Shown here in pieces: positions 51,001-59,836 of a stretch of 64,000 nt of DNA; position 1 is the first letter of the stretch; each line of letters opens with the position of its first letter. Under the pieces are notes generated by a model. That model had not been told where the DNA came from. It ran no database searches and was given only the letters and a program-made list of their open reading frames with translations. Made by a program: the position numbers and the translations under genes. Source of the DNA: Streptomyces cynarae (GTDB lineage Bacteria > Actinomycetota > Actinomycetes > Streptomycetales > Streptomycetaceae); assembly GCF_025642135.1 (NCBI RefSeq), contig NZ_CP106793.1:372001-436000 (forward strand). Reading direction: 5' to 3'.

Positions 51001-51454
51001 GGCGAAGCCCACCTCACTGGTCGCCGGGCGCTGGTCTCGAGCTCGCTACCCCCTTCCCGGTTCTAGGAGCTGACGGAGGACGCGATACGGCACGAACGAG
51101 GCGCTGCCCGACGATGTCCCCGTGGTGGATGGATGCCGCCTGCTCGTGCTGGACGAGCCGATGTATCAACGCAGTTGGAACGCCGACCGGTTCTTCCCGC
51201 TGCTCCCGGGTACGGCCGAACTGACCTGCGTCCTGCCGCCGACGAGGCGCGGACATGGTTCGCCCGTACCCGTTCGGCAACGGGACCTGCCGGGCTTCCT
51301 GACTCGGCGGACCCGGCCGTCACCGCGCGGCCGATCGGAGTCGGAGCTCGGACCCGGTCCCCTCTGTCGGACATGGCGTGCACCAGGGCTGTCCGCACTC
51401 CCGAACACCTTCCTGGTGATCACGGAGTTGCACCGCTCTGTGATCAAGGGGGCC
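51001..51454. other. Intergenic, nothing convincing
   Basis: About 450 bp. A plus-strand frame near 51120 reads VVDGCRLLVLDEPMYQRSWN, but no family was recognised. Confidence 0.35.
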
Positions 51455-51590
51455 ATCGGCGACCCGGATGATCGTCCTGCCGATGACGCGCCGCTCAGAA
51501 GCGAAGGCGGCGGCTGCCTGGGCCGACGGGCGGACCGCGCCGACCCGCACGTCCCGGACACGCTGCGCAAGGTGCGCGAGACAGCGTATG
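51455..51590 (-). pseudogene. C-terminal remnant of an MDR quinone reductase
   Basis: Minus-strand sequence AQRVRDVRVGAVRPSAQAAA ending in ERRVIGRTIIRVAD aligns with the end of the MDR paralogs (VQRVRDGRLRTNIAQ..., ERVKGKTIIRVRP). Divergence is high and no other part of the gene remains. Confidence 0.45.
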
Positions 51591-51689
51591 TCCGCGCTCC
51601 AACCACACAAAAATGATGCGTACGAGTTGACGGTCCTCTCGGGCACAGGAACTTGCCTCCAAGCGCTTGGGCTTGCCGGGCACGTGATT

Positions 51690-54173
51690 TCACACACTGG
51701 CCGGCAGTCGCTGATCAGCCCAGATGATTTTGCCGTCCGGGATGTGGCGGATTCCCCATCGGCGGGACAGTTGAGTGACGAGGAAGAGGCCGCGGCCGTG
51801 TTCGTCGGTGGAGCGGGGGTGTCGCACAAGCGGGTGGCTGTGGCTGGCGTCGGAGACTTCGCAGGTCAGCATCTTGTGCCGGATGAGGCGTAGGCCGATC
51901 GTGCGGTCGCTGCTGCCGTCGCCGTCGCCGTCGCCGTTGATGATGGCGTTGGTGACCAGTTCGCTGGCGATCAGCTCTGTGGACTCGGCTAGGTCTTCCA
52001 GTCCCCACTGGGTCAGCTGCCGGGCAGCGAGAGTTCGGGCACGGCTGACGACGGCGGGGTCCCTGGGGAACTGCCAAGAGGCAACCTGGTCCGCGCTCAG
52101 CGAGCGAGTCCGTGCGAGAAGCAGAGTGACATCGTCGCTCGGCGGCTCGGCCCGCAGTGTGTCCACCGTCGAAGAGCACAGATCGTCCAATGTGAGGTCG
52201 GGCCGTGCGAGGGCCGCGCGCAAACGGTTCATGCCGACGCTGATGTCCTGGTCGCGGGCCTCGATCAGACCGTCGGTGTAGAGGGCGAGCACACTTCCTT
52301 CGGCGAGTTCAAACGTTACGGACTCGAAGGGGACCAGTCCGAGGCCGAGCGGTGCTCCGGCGGGCAGGTCCGGGAAGGTGACGTGGCCGTACGGGTCGAT
52401 GATCGCGGGCGGGGGGTGGCCGGCCCTTGCCATGGTGCAGGTACGGGTGACCGGGTCGTAGACGGCATACAGGCACGTGGCGGCCATCGTGGTGGTGGCC
52501 GGGTGCCGGGGGTCTTCCGCCTCGGTGAGGCGGATGACCTGCTCGTCGAGGCGGGACAGTACTTCATCGGGAGGCATGTCCATGTCCGCGAGGGTGTTCA
52601 TGGCGGTGCGGAGTTGGCCCATCTTCGCCGCCGCGTTGATGCCGTGTCCCACCACGTCGCCGACGACCAGGGCGACGCGGGCGCCGGAGAGGGGGATCAC
52701 GTCGAACCAGTCACCCCCGATGCCGTGGTGGCTGTCGGCCGGCAGGTAGCGCCAGGCCACATCCGCAGCGGAGCCGCCCGTGGGGCGATGGGGGTGCAGC
52801 AGGCGCTGCAGGGCCTGAACCGCGGAGCGTTCGCGCACGTATTGGCGGGCGTTGTCCAGGGCCAGCGCTGCCCAGCTGGCGAGTTCCTCGGCCAAGAGCA
52901 GGTCGTCCTCCTCGAACGGCCTGGGGTCCTCCGTCCGTATGAAGACCGCCATGCCCAGCACCGCGCCCCGTGCGTGGATCGGGACGACCATCAACGAGTG
53001 CATGGCGTGCTCACGGATCGTCTCCGCCCGCGCCGGGTCGTGGTCGAGCCATGTGCCCGGGGATGTGTCCAGCATCGGCTCGAAGTGGGATTTCCCGGAG
53101 CGCAGGACACCGGTGAAGGGCGAAGTGGGCGGGATGAGGACCGGTTCTCCGCGAGCGAACAGGGACTCCGGCGTTCCCGGGTGGATCGAGGCCAGGCCTG
53201 CACGGCGGAAGACGGGGATGTGCTCGTCCTGTGGGCCGAGATGGGCCAAGGGCTCCTCGCCGTGTTGGACGGACTCCGCCAGGTCGACGGTGGCGTAGTC
53301 CGCTAGGAACGGCACGGTGAGGGCGGCCAGTTCCTGCGCGGTCTGCATGACGTCCAAAGTCGTGCCGATGCGCCTGCTGGCCTCGCCGAGGATTGCCAGA
53401 CGCTCTCGCGCCCGACGGCTCTCGGTGACGTCCACGCTCACGACGCACACGCCCAGCGCGCGCCCCTGCGCGTCGTCGAGGCGGACGTAGGACGCTGTCA
53501 ATAGGCGGCTGCTTCGCACATTCGCCGGTAGGAAGGCCTGGTAGTCCACGTTGATCGCCGGGTCGCCACTCTCCAACACCTGATGCATCACTGCTTCCAG
53601 CGTTTCCGCCTCCGTCCCGGGCGCTGCCTCCGTCAGCCTGCGGCCCAGCCGCTTGGGGAGAGGGATTCCGTCCTTGGAGCCCTGGGTGTCGTTCACCCGG
53701 ATGCAGCGCAGGTGCGTGTCCCGTACGACGACACCGATCGGCAGGCAGCGCGGCAGCGTAGCGAGGAGCGGCTCCGCCACTGTGGCCTCGGCCTGCCCGG
53801 CGAGAAGCAAGGCCTTGTCGGTCGCGCAGACCACCCACCAGTCCCCGCCGTCATGCCCGGACAGCGGTGACACGCACAGGCGCACATCGATGCTGCGGCC
53901 GTCGCGGTGGCGCACCTGCGCGAGGTCGGACCAGCAGCCCCGGAGGGTGCTCTCTTGTGCGGCTTGTGAAGCCCTTGCTCGGTCGTCAGCGGCCACCAAC
54001 AGGATATCGGCGGACCGCCCCACCACCTCCTCGGCCGAGTAGCCCACCAGCCCCTGCGCGGCCTGCGACCATCCGACCACCGTCCCCTGCGCGTCGAAGA
54101 GAGCTATCGCTGGGCAGACTGTCTCGATGGCCGTCTGAGGCTCGGAGAGCGTTGTCTCTACGGAACTGCCCAT
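51690..54173 (-). CDS. PAS-PAS-GAF-PP2C(SpoIIE)-HATPase phosphatase/kinase (paralog of 2785)
   Basis: 827 residues from ATG 54173. Same five domains as the 2785 gene: PAS (AIALFDAQGTVVGWSQAAQG), PAS with LPRCLPIGVVVRDTHLRCIR, GAF (LDVMQTAQELAALTVPFLAD), PP2C (GGDWFDVIPLSGARVALVVG; VGDVVGHGINAAAKM), and HATPase_c_2 (ELVTNAIINGDG, HGRGLFLVTQLSRRWG). A short Gly-Asp repeat (GDGDGDGSS) interrupts the N-box of the kinase domain. Probable partner-switching regulator combining phosphatase and kinase activities in one chain. Confidence 0.9.
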   Translation of the reverse strand: MGSSVETTLSEPQTAIETVCPAIALFDAQGTVVGWSQAAQGLVGYSAEEVVGRSADILLVAADDRARASQAAQESTLRGCWSDLAQVRHRDGRSIDVRLCVSPLSGHDGGDWWVVCATDKALLLAGQAEATVAEPLLATLPRCLPIGVVVRDTHLRCIRVNDTQGSKDGIPLPKRLGRRLTEAAPGTEAETLEAVMHQVLESGDPAINVDYQAFLPANVRSSRLLTASYVRLDDAQGRALGVCVVSVDVTESRRARERLAILGEASRRIGTTLDVMQTAQELAALTVPFLADYATVDLAESVQHGEEPLAHLGPQDEHIPVFRRAGLASIHPGTPESLFARGEPVLIPPTSPFTGVLRSGKSHFEPMLDTSPGTWLDHDPARAETIREHAMHSLMVVPIHARGAVLGMAVFIRTEDPRPFEEDDLLLAEELASWAALALDNARQYVRERSAVQALQRLLHPHRPTGGSAADVAWRYLPADSHHGIGGDWFDVIPLSGARVALVVGDVVGHGINAAAKMGQLRTAMNTLADMDMPPDEVLSRLDEQVIRLTEAEDPRHPATTTMAATCLYAVYDPVTRTCTMARAGHPPPAIIDPYGHVTFPDLPAGAPLGLGLVPFESVTFELAEGSVLALYTDGLIEARDQDISVGMNRLRAALARPDLTLDDLCSSTVDTLRAEPPSDDVTLLLARTRSLSADQVASWQFPRDPAVVSRARTLAARQLTQWGLEDLAESTELIASELVTNAIINGDGDGDGSSDRTIGLRLIRHKMLTCEVSDASHSHPLVRHPRSTDEHGRGLFLVTQLSRRWGIRHIPDGKIIWADQRLPASV

Positions 54174-54750
54174 TGCTCTTCCCTTCTACGTCCCCCCGGC
54201 GATACGGTCCCCCAACTGCTCGGCTGCCTGGTGGATGGAAAGGTCCAGGGCAGGAGTGATCGAGCTACCAGGCACGGCAGGCCACAGCCCATTCACACTG
54301 CCCCCTGACGGTGGCTGCGGCGGTGGTCTCGGCCCGTCAGACGTGCTCCGGCGGGACCCCTGTCGGGGCCTGGGTGCAACCAAAGGGCCGTCGACTGACA
54401 CCGACGGCAACAACACGGCCGCCCGGCTACTCCCCGCTTGCTCTCACCCGCACCTCACGCGTCAGTCGGCGAGTGCTGAGAAGGTGGTGCAGCCAGGCCC
54501 CGACGGCCGCCCCCAGAATCGGAGCCACCAGTCAGATCCGCAGATCGGTGGTCTGCCCAACGAATGCGGCAGGACCGAACTGGCGGGTGGGCTGATCGAG
54601 CCCCCGCTACAGGGCCCCAGAAAGAGCGATCACCTTGGGCGAGCTTCGCCCCCTCCAGACGGCGCGTGTGCTCGGGGAGGCGCTGCGGGCTTCCGTGTGC
54701 TTCGTTCCTCCTCATGCGTGCAACGCTACGCACTCAGTGGCACCAGAGTA
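54174..54750. other. Intergenic, nothing recognised
   Basis: About 580 bp. The left end should contain the phosphatase promoter. No protein fragment or repeat was identified. Confidence 0.4.
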
Positions 54751-54966
54751 TGGTCCATTTCTATGAGAAATTCCCAGACCAATTCTGCGGACAAAGCAAG
54801 ATCGCGATTTACGGAACTGGGACAGTAACCCGCTCCCGATCGTGGCGCTCCGAGCATGCGACGTGGCGCTCCGGCTCGCGGTGTAAACGGTCCGACAGGC
54901 GGGGACCAGGGGCCTGCCTGGCCGTTCGACTCGAAGTGACCCGGTCTTTTTCTCAGAAAATGGTCC
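54751..54966 (+). repeat. Dispersed repeat, copy 2, with imperfect terminal inverted repeats
   Basis: The part 54778-54966 matches 2574-2737 (shared GGTCCGACAGGCGG, CCCGCTCCCGA and GGTCTTTT blocks). The left boundary TGGTCCATTTCTATGAGAAA and the right boundary CTCAGAAAATGGTCC are imperfect inverse copies, so the unit looks like a non-autonomous mobile element of about 216 bp, related to the IS remnant at 2.2 kb. Confidence 0.6.
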
Positions 54967-55034
54967 ATGGTCCGGTCATGACCGCGGCAGCGGTGTAGAG
55001 CTCGTCGAGGTCACTGACTGAAAGGAAGACACCG

Positions 55035-55461
55035 ATGTTCGTCGCGGTGGGCCACACACTGCTGTGGAGCGGATCCGATACCGGGCTGATGAAGGTCGTC
55101 ACCGATGGACTACAGGCGTCGGGAGAACGGCTCACGGGGATCTCGGTCGATTTTCTCCGGAAGTCGGTCGGGAAGGACACCGACAAAATGACGTTCGCCA
55201 GAGATCTCGCTGAACGGGAGGCACGGTTGCTCGCCGTGTGCGACGCAGATCGAGGTCCTGGAGTTGAGGAAGTACGGCCTAGACGACGACCCCGTGGTGC
55301 TGCTGAACACGGCGGGCTTCCACGACGGGCTGATACTCCAGCTCCGGCGAATGGACGAGCTGGGGTTGCTGCCATTGCCCCTTGGAGAGCTGGTCTTCGT
55401 CGCCGACACGGCCGCCGGTGCACTCGCCACCGTGGAGAAGTACGTTGGAACGGATGGGTAG
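55035..55461 (+). pseudogene. LOG family (lysine decarboxylase-like) pseudogene
   Basis: The first 70 codons read like a LOG nucleoside 5'-monophosphate phosphoribohydrolase (SGSDTGLMKVVTDGLQASGE, RLTGISVDFL, ARDLAEREARLLAVCDA). Then the segment with the PGGxGTxxE motif is missing and, in another frame, IEVLELRKYGLDDDPVVLLN and GLLPLPLGELVFVADTA give the normal end. Without the motif it cannot be active. Confidence 0.8.
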
Positions 55462-55613
55462 ATAGTGACAGCACGGCTTCCCGCCTGCGAGATCGCGCCG
55501 ACGCCGGCACGGGCGGCCTGGCACTTGAGGCCGACAGCCCCAGCGTCTCGAATCTCGGCAGGGGCGCTCCCGAACCGGACAGAGGAGCGTCCGCTCCGCC
55601 CCCGGAACCCCTT

Positions 55614-57053
55614 CTAGGGCAGCACCCTGCACAGTGCGTCCAGTGAGCCTGCCCACGCGCTGTCCGAGGGCGCCGCGTAGTTGACCACCAGTGCGTCCCG
55701 TTCAGGCAACTGCCATCCGCAGTCCGCCACTTCATAGCGGAACTGCGTCAACCCCCTGATCACCAGACCTTGCCGGGCCGCGGCCTGGACCACCGAGCTT
55801 TCGGTTCCACGCGGGAGTTCGAGCACCGTCTGCAGTCCTGCAGCCATCCCGGTCACACGAATGCCGGGCGCCCTCTGGCGCAGAGCCTCGACCAGCTGAT
55901 CGCGGCGACGCCGGTAGCGCAGCCGCATCGAGCGCACATGACGGTCGTACGCACCCGAGGCGATGAATTCCGCCAGCGTCAGCTGCTCCAGGGCACTCGT
56001 CATGTAGTCGCCGTACCCCTTGGCCGCCACGATCTCCGGGACGAGTTCCTCCGGCAGCACCATCCATCCGAGCCGCACCCCCGGCGCCAGGGACTTGCTC
56101 ACGGAACCGAAGTACACCACCCGCTCCGGATCGAGGCCCTGCAGGGCCCCCACCGGCTGACGGTCGTACCGGAACTCCCCGTCGTAGTCGTCCTCCAGGA
56201 TCAGGCCGCCAGTGGCACGTGCCCACTCGACGGCCGCCGTGCGCCGGTCCGGGCGGAGCGCGACGCCCGTCGGGTACTGGTGCGCCGGGGTCATGAGCAC
56301 CGCCCCCACTTCGCGCAGTCCCGCGAGGTCGTCGATGCGTGCGCCATGGTCGTCGACGTAGAGGGGCGGGGTGTGCAGACCGGCGTTCGCCAGCAGGTCG
56401 CGAAACAGGTCGAGCCCGTAGGCCTCGACGGCCACCCCTCGCACCCGCCGCACCCTGAGCGCTTGCGCCATCAGCGCCAGACCGTGGTGGAAACCGGAAC
56501 AGATGACGATCCGCTCCGGCTCGGCGTACACCCCGCGGGCCCGCGCCAGATAGTCCGCGAGTGCGGTGCGCAGTTCCATCCGGCCGCGGGCGCCGCCGTA
56601 GCCGAAGGCGTCGTGCGGCGCGGCGGTCAAAGCCCGGCGGGCCACGGTGAGCCACTGCGAGCGCGGAAAGTTCGCGAGGTCCGGTGCACCGGTCCACAGG
56701 CCATACCCGGGACGGGGTTCGTCCGGCCTTGTGCGGGGAGCGTCGGGGGCTGCCCTGTGCCGCTCAGCGCGGGTGGCCACCCGGGTCCCGGAGCCCTGCT
56801 GGGCGGTGAGCCAGCCCTCGGCGACCAGCTCGGCGTAGGCCTCGACCACGGTGTTACGCGAAACACCGAGATCCGCGGCGAGTGAGCGGGAGGCCGGCAG
56901 CCGACTGCCGGGCGGTAGACGCCCCGTGCGCACGGCCTCCCTCAAGGCGTCCATGAGCCCTGCGCGCAGCCCGGGTCCGCGCAGCTCCAGATGCAGGTCG
57001 GCACCGAACGCGGGGGGCGGACCCGCCGGGGAATTGGTCCGAGGACCTGCCAT
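55614..57053 (-). CDS. MocR family regulator (GntR wHTH plus aminotransferase domain)
   Basis: 479 residues from ATG 57053. GntR winged helix (about 20-90: LREAVRTGRLPPGSRLPASR, SRNTVVEAYAELVAEGWLTA) and fold-type-I aminotransferase domain with EDDYDGEFRYDRQ and the PLP-binding Lys in YFGSVSKSLAPGVRLGWM. PdxR-type members sense pyridoxal phosphate; others control transporters or GABA use. It is divergent from a truncated MFS gene 173 bp away, the usual arrangement for a MocR and its transporter target, although here the target is damaged. Confidence 0.9.
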   Translation of the reverse strand: MAGPRTNSPAGPPPAFGADLHLELRGPGLRAGLMDALREAVRTGRLPPGSRLPASRSLAADLGVSRNTVVEAYAELVAEGWLTAQQGSGTRVATRAERHRAAPDAPRTRPDEPRPGYGLWTGAPDLANFPRSQWLTVARRALTAAPHDAFGYGGARGRMELRTALADYLARARGVYAEPERIVICSGFHHGLALMAQALRVRRVRGVAVEAYGLDLFRDLLANAGLHTPPLYVDDHGARIDDLAGLREVGAVLMTPAHQYPTGVALRPDRRTAAVEWARATGGLILEDDYDGEFRYDRQPVGALQGLDPERVVYFGSVSKSLAPGVRLGWMVLPEELVPEIVAAKGYGDYMTSALEQLTLAEFIASGAYDRHVRSMRLRYRRRRDQLVEALRQRAPGIRVTGMAAGLQTVLELPRGTESSVVQAAARQGLVIRGLTQFRYEVADCGWQLPERDALVVNYAAPSDSAWAGSLDALCRVLP

Positions 57054-57226
57054 GTAAAGGAACCATACTCCCATACCATCGACTGGCCAGTCGTCCCATT
57101 GCGCCCACCACTGCGTCCTCCGTCGGGGCGTGGTCGGCCGGCTGGTGCGCGGACGGAAGGCGTTCACGATAGGGCGCGGCACGGGCGTGGTGGTCGGCGT
57201 GAGAATGACATGGCCCATCGTCACTC

Positions 57227-58087
57227 ATGACGGCAACGAGTGAGCACCGCCCGTCAGCGTCAACGACCAGATCGCCGCACCTGCTGGCGACCCTGGGGTC
57301 GACCGCGCTGGTCTTCGGCATCGTGAACGCCGCCGACGTCGGCTGGACTGCCGCCTCGACCCTGGTGCCGCTGGTGGCCGGCGGGGTGATGCTCGGGCTG
57401 TTCGTCCGGATGGAGCGGCGAGCCGCACAGCCGATCGTGCCGTTGCGGCTGTTCACCAGCCGGGAGCGCTCCGGCGCCTACCTCGCCCGGATGCTGTACA
57501 TGGGCGCGATGATGGGGTTCTTCTTCTTCACCTCGCAGTTCGTGCAGAGCGTCTACCGCTGGACACCGCTGCGGGCCGGCCTCGCGTTCCTGCCGATGAC
57601 ACTCGTCAACTTCGTCTTCGCCGTCCAGGTTCCGCGGCTGCTGGAACGGGCCGCCAGGCCGCTGGTGCTGCTGACCGGGGTCGTCCTGACCACGCTGGGC
57701 ATGGCATGGCTCAGCCGCCTCGACCTGCACACCCCGTACCTGACGGGCGTGGCACTGCCGATGGTTCTCATCGGTGCCGGTCAGGGACTGACGCTGGCCC
57801 CGCTGACCTCCAGCGGCGTCGACGGCGTCGCCCCCGCGGACGCGGGGGCCGGCTCGGGCATGGTCAACACCGTGCACCAGATCGGCAGCGCGCTGAGCCT
57901 GAGCATCCTGACCGCCGTCGCCGCCTCGGTCTCGACCGGCCATGCGGCCGCAGACATCGCGGCCCGCTCGGGCGTGGCCTTGACCGGCTCTGCCGTCCTG
58001 CTCGCGCTGGCGGTCGCCGTTGTCCTCACCCTCATAGTGCCCTCACGGGCCACCCGCAACGAAAGGTCCCTGCGATGCAGACTCTGA
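57227..58087 (+). CDS. MFS transporter (DHA2 type), N-terminally truncated
   Basis: 286 residues from ATG 57227. The sequence starts at the middle of a 14-TM drug:H+ antiporter (LLATLGSTALVFGIVNAADV), with the linker MERRAAQPIVPLRLF and the C-terminal half complete (GAGQGLTLAPLTSSGVDGVA, VNTVHQIGSALSLSILTAVA). The first about 190 residues, with six TM segments and motif A, are missing and replaced by a short hydrophilic leader. Transport activity is doubtful. It overlaps the start of the next gene by 13 bp. Confidence 0.75.
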   Translation: MTATSEHRPSASTTRSPHLLATLGSTALVFGIVNAADVGWTAASTLVPLVAGGVMLGLFVRMERRAAQPIVPLRLFTSRERSGAYLARMLYMGAMMGFFFFTSQFVQSVYRWTPLRAGLAFLPMTLVNFVFAVQVPRLLERAARPLVLLTGVVLTTLGMAWLSRLDLHTPYLTGVALPMVLIGAGQGLTLAPLTSSGVDGVAPADAGAGSGMVNTVHQIGSALSLSILTAVAASVSTGHAAADIAARSGVALTGSAVLLALAVAVVLTLIVPSRATRNERSLRCRL

Positions 58088-59290
58088 CCCTCAACAACGG
58101 CGTCGAGATGCCCGCCCTCGGACTGGGAGTCTTCCAGACCCCGCCCGACGAGACCCGGGCCGCCGTCAAGGCCGCGCTCGACCTCGGCTACCGGCACATC
58201 GACACCGCCGCCGCCTACGGCAACGAACGCGAGGTCGGCCAGGCCATCCGCGACTCCGGCGTCCCCCGCGACGAGATCTTCATCGAAACCAAGATCTGGA
58301 TCAGCGACTACGGCTACGACGCGACCCTGCACGGCTTCGCCAAGAGCGCCGCAAAGCTCGGCGTCGACCAGATCGACCTGCTGATCCTGCACCAGGCGCT
58401 GCCGTCCGAGTTCGACAAGACCCTCGCCGCCTACCGCTCCCTGGAGAAGCTCCTGGCCGACGGCAAGGTCCGCGCGATCGGCGTCAAGCCCGGCGACGTC
58501 GTCGTGGCCCCCTTCGTCTGGGCGGACAACACCTGCACGTACTGCCGCGAGGGCCTGCAGACCTCCTGCCCGCACGGCGGGCAGTGGGGCGTCAACGGGG
58601 TCGACGGCGGCCAGGGCCAGGCCGCCCGCGTCCCCAGGCCGACGGCACCCTGGTCAAGCTGCCCGTCGGCGAGGACTCCGAACTGCTGCCGGACCTGCTG
58701 ACCCTCTCCGACGTCCTGTGCACCGGCTACCACGCCGCCCGCACCGCCGGCGTCCAGCGCGGCGACACCCTCACCGTGATCGGCGACGGCGCCTTCGGAC
58801 TGTCCGCTGTCATCTCCGCGCGGCTGCTGGGCGTCGAGCAGATCATCCTCATGGGCCGCCACCGCACCCGCACCGACCTGGGCCGCGACTTCGGCGCCAC
58901 CGACGTGATCGCCGAGCGCGGCGACGAAGGCATCGCCAGGGTCCGCGAACTGACCGGAGGCGAAGGCACCCGCAAGGTCCTCGAATGCGTCGGGCTGGAG
59001 GACTCGTGCAAAGCCTCGGCGTCGTACGCGACGGCGGCACCATCAGCCGGGTCGGAGCACCGCAGTTCACCGACGTACCGTTCGGGTTCGCCGACTTCAT
59101 GCGCAACATCACCCTCACCGGCGGCGTCGCCCCCGCCCGCGCCTACATCGAGGAACTGATGCCCCACATCCTCGACGGCACGATCCGACCCGGCCGCGTC
59201 TTCGACCGAACCGTCGACCTCGACGACATCGCCGACGGCTACCAGGCGATGAACGACCGTGAAGCCCTGAAGGTGCTGGTACGCCCGTGA
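58075..59290 (+). pseudogene. Aldo/keto reductase::zinc alcohol dehydrogenase mosaic, frameshifted
   Basis: Codons 1-138 are an aldo/keto reductase (LGLGVFQTPPDETRAAVKAA, YRHIDTAAAYGNEREVGQAI, ETKIW, LILHQ) up to GKVRAIGV. Without a frame change it continues as a zinc-dependent alcohol dehydrogenase from its catalytic domain on: KPGDVVVAPFVWADNTCTYC, with structural Cys. Frameshifts near 58640 and 59010 divide the ADH; its Rossmann part (VIGDGAFGLSAVISARLLGV) and end (YIEELMPHILDGTIRPGRVF) are otherwise good. Neither enzyme is complete. Confidence 0.8.
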
Positions 59291-59309
59291 CCGCCCGCAA
59301 GCCGGACAT

Positions 59310-59689
59310 TGAACCGGCTGCGGCCGCCGATCACACCGGGGCGGTCTCGGCGTACCACGCCCACCTTCTGGCAATGCCGAGGGCGACACTCAAACCCTCG
59401 ACGCCCTGCTCGACGACGCACTCACTCTGACGCATATGACCGGCTACGTGCAGCCCAAGACAGAGTGGCTGTCGCAGATGCACGGGGGCAGTTCGTGTAC
59501 CACAGCATCGAGGAGAAGGGTCTCGATGTGCACACCGTCGGCGCCGGCACGGCCCAACTGCTCGGCCGCACACTGACCGACGCGACGGTCTACGACACAC
59601 GCGCAAAGTGGCGGCTGCGTCTGGCCGTGGACTTCACACGACATGACGACGCCTGGACTGTCGTGCAGACCGTCGCCACCACCTGGTGA
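59310..59689 (+). pseudogene. NTF2/SnoaL-like (DUF4440) pseudogene
   Basis: One frame reads EGDTQTLDALLDDALTLTHM and TGYVQPKTEWLSQMHGG; after a one-base shift near 59490 it continues QFVYHSIEEKGLDVHTVGAG, RTLTDATVYDTRAKWRLRLA and DDAWTVVQTVATTW. This is a small NTF2-like cone-shaped protein broken once. The start is unclear. Confidence 0.65.
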
Positions 59690-59836
59690 CCACACCGCCC
59701 GCTCCCCACCAACCGGCTCCGCTCGCCTTCGCCGACCACGGGCGCCGCTTTCCCCGTCCGGTTCGGCTGAATGCCTACTTCGCCGAAGCGCCGCCCATTG
59801 CTAGCGTCGGAGCGAGCCGGGAGACGGGGGCAGGCG

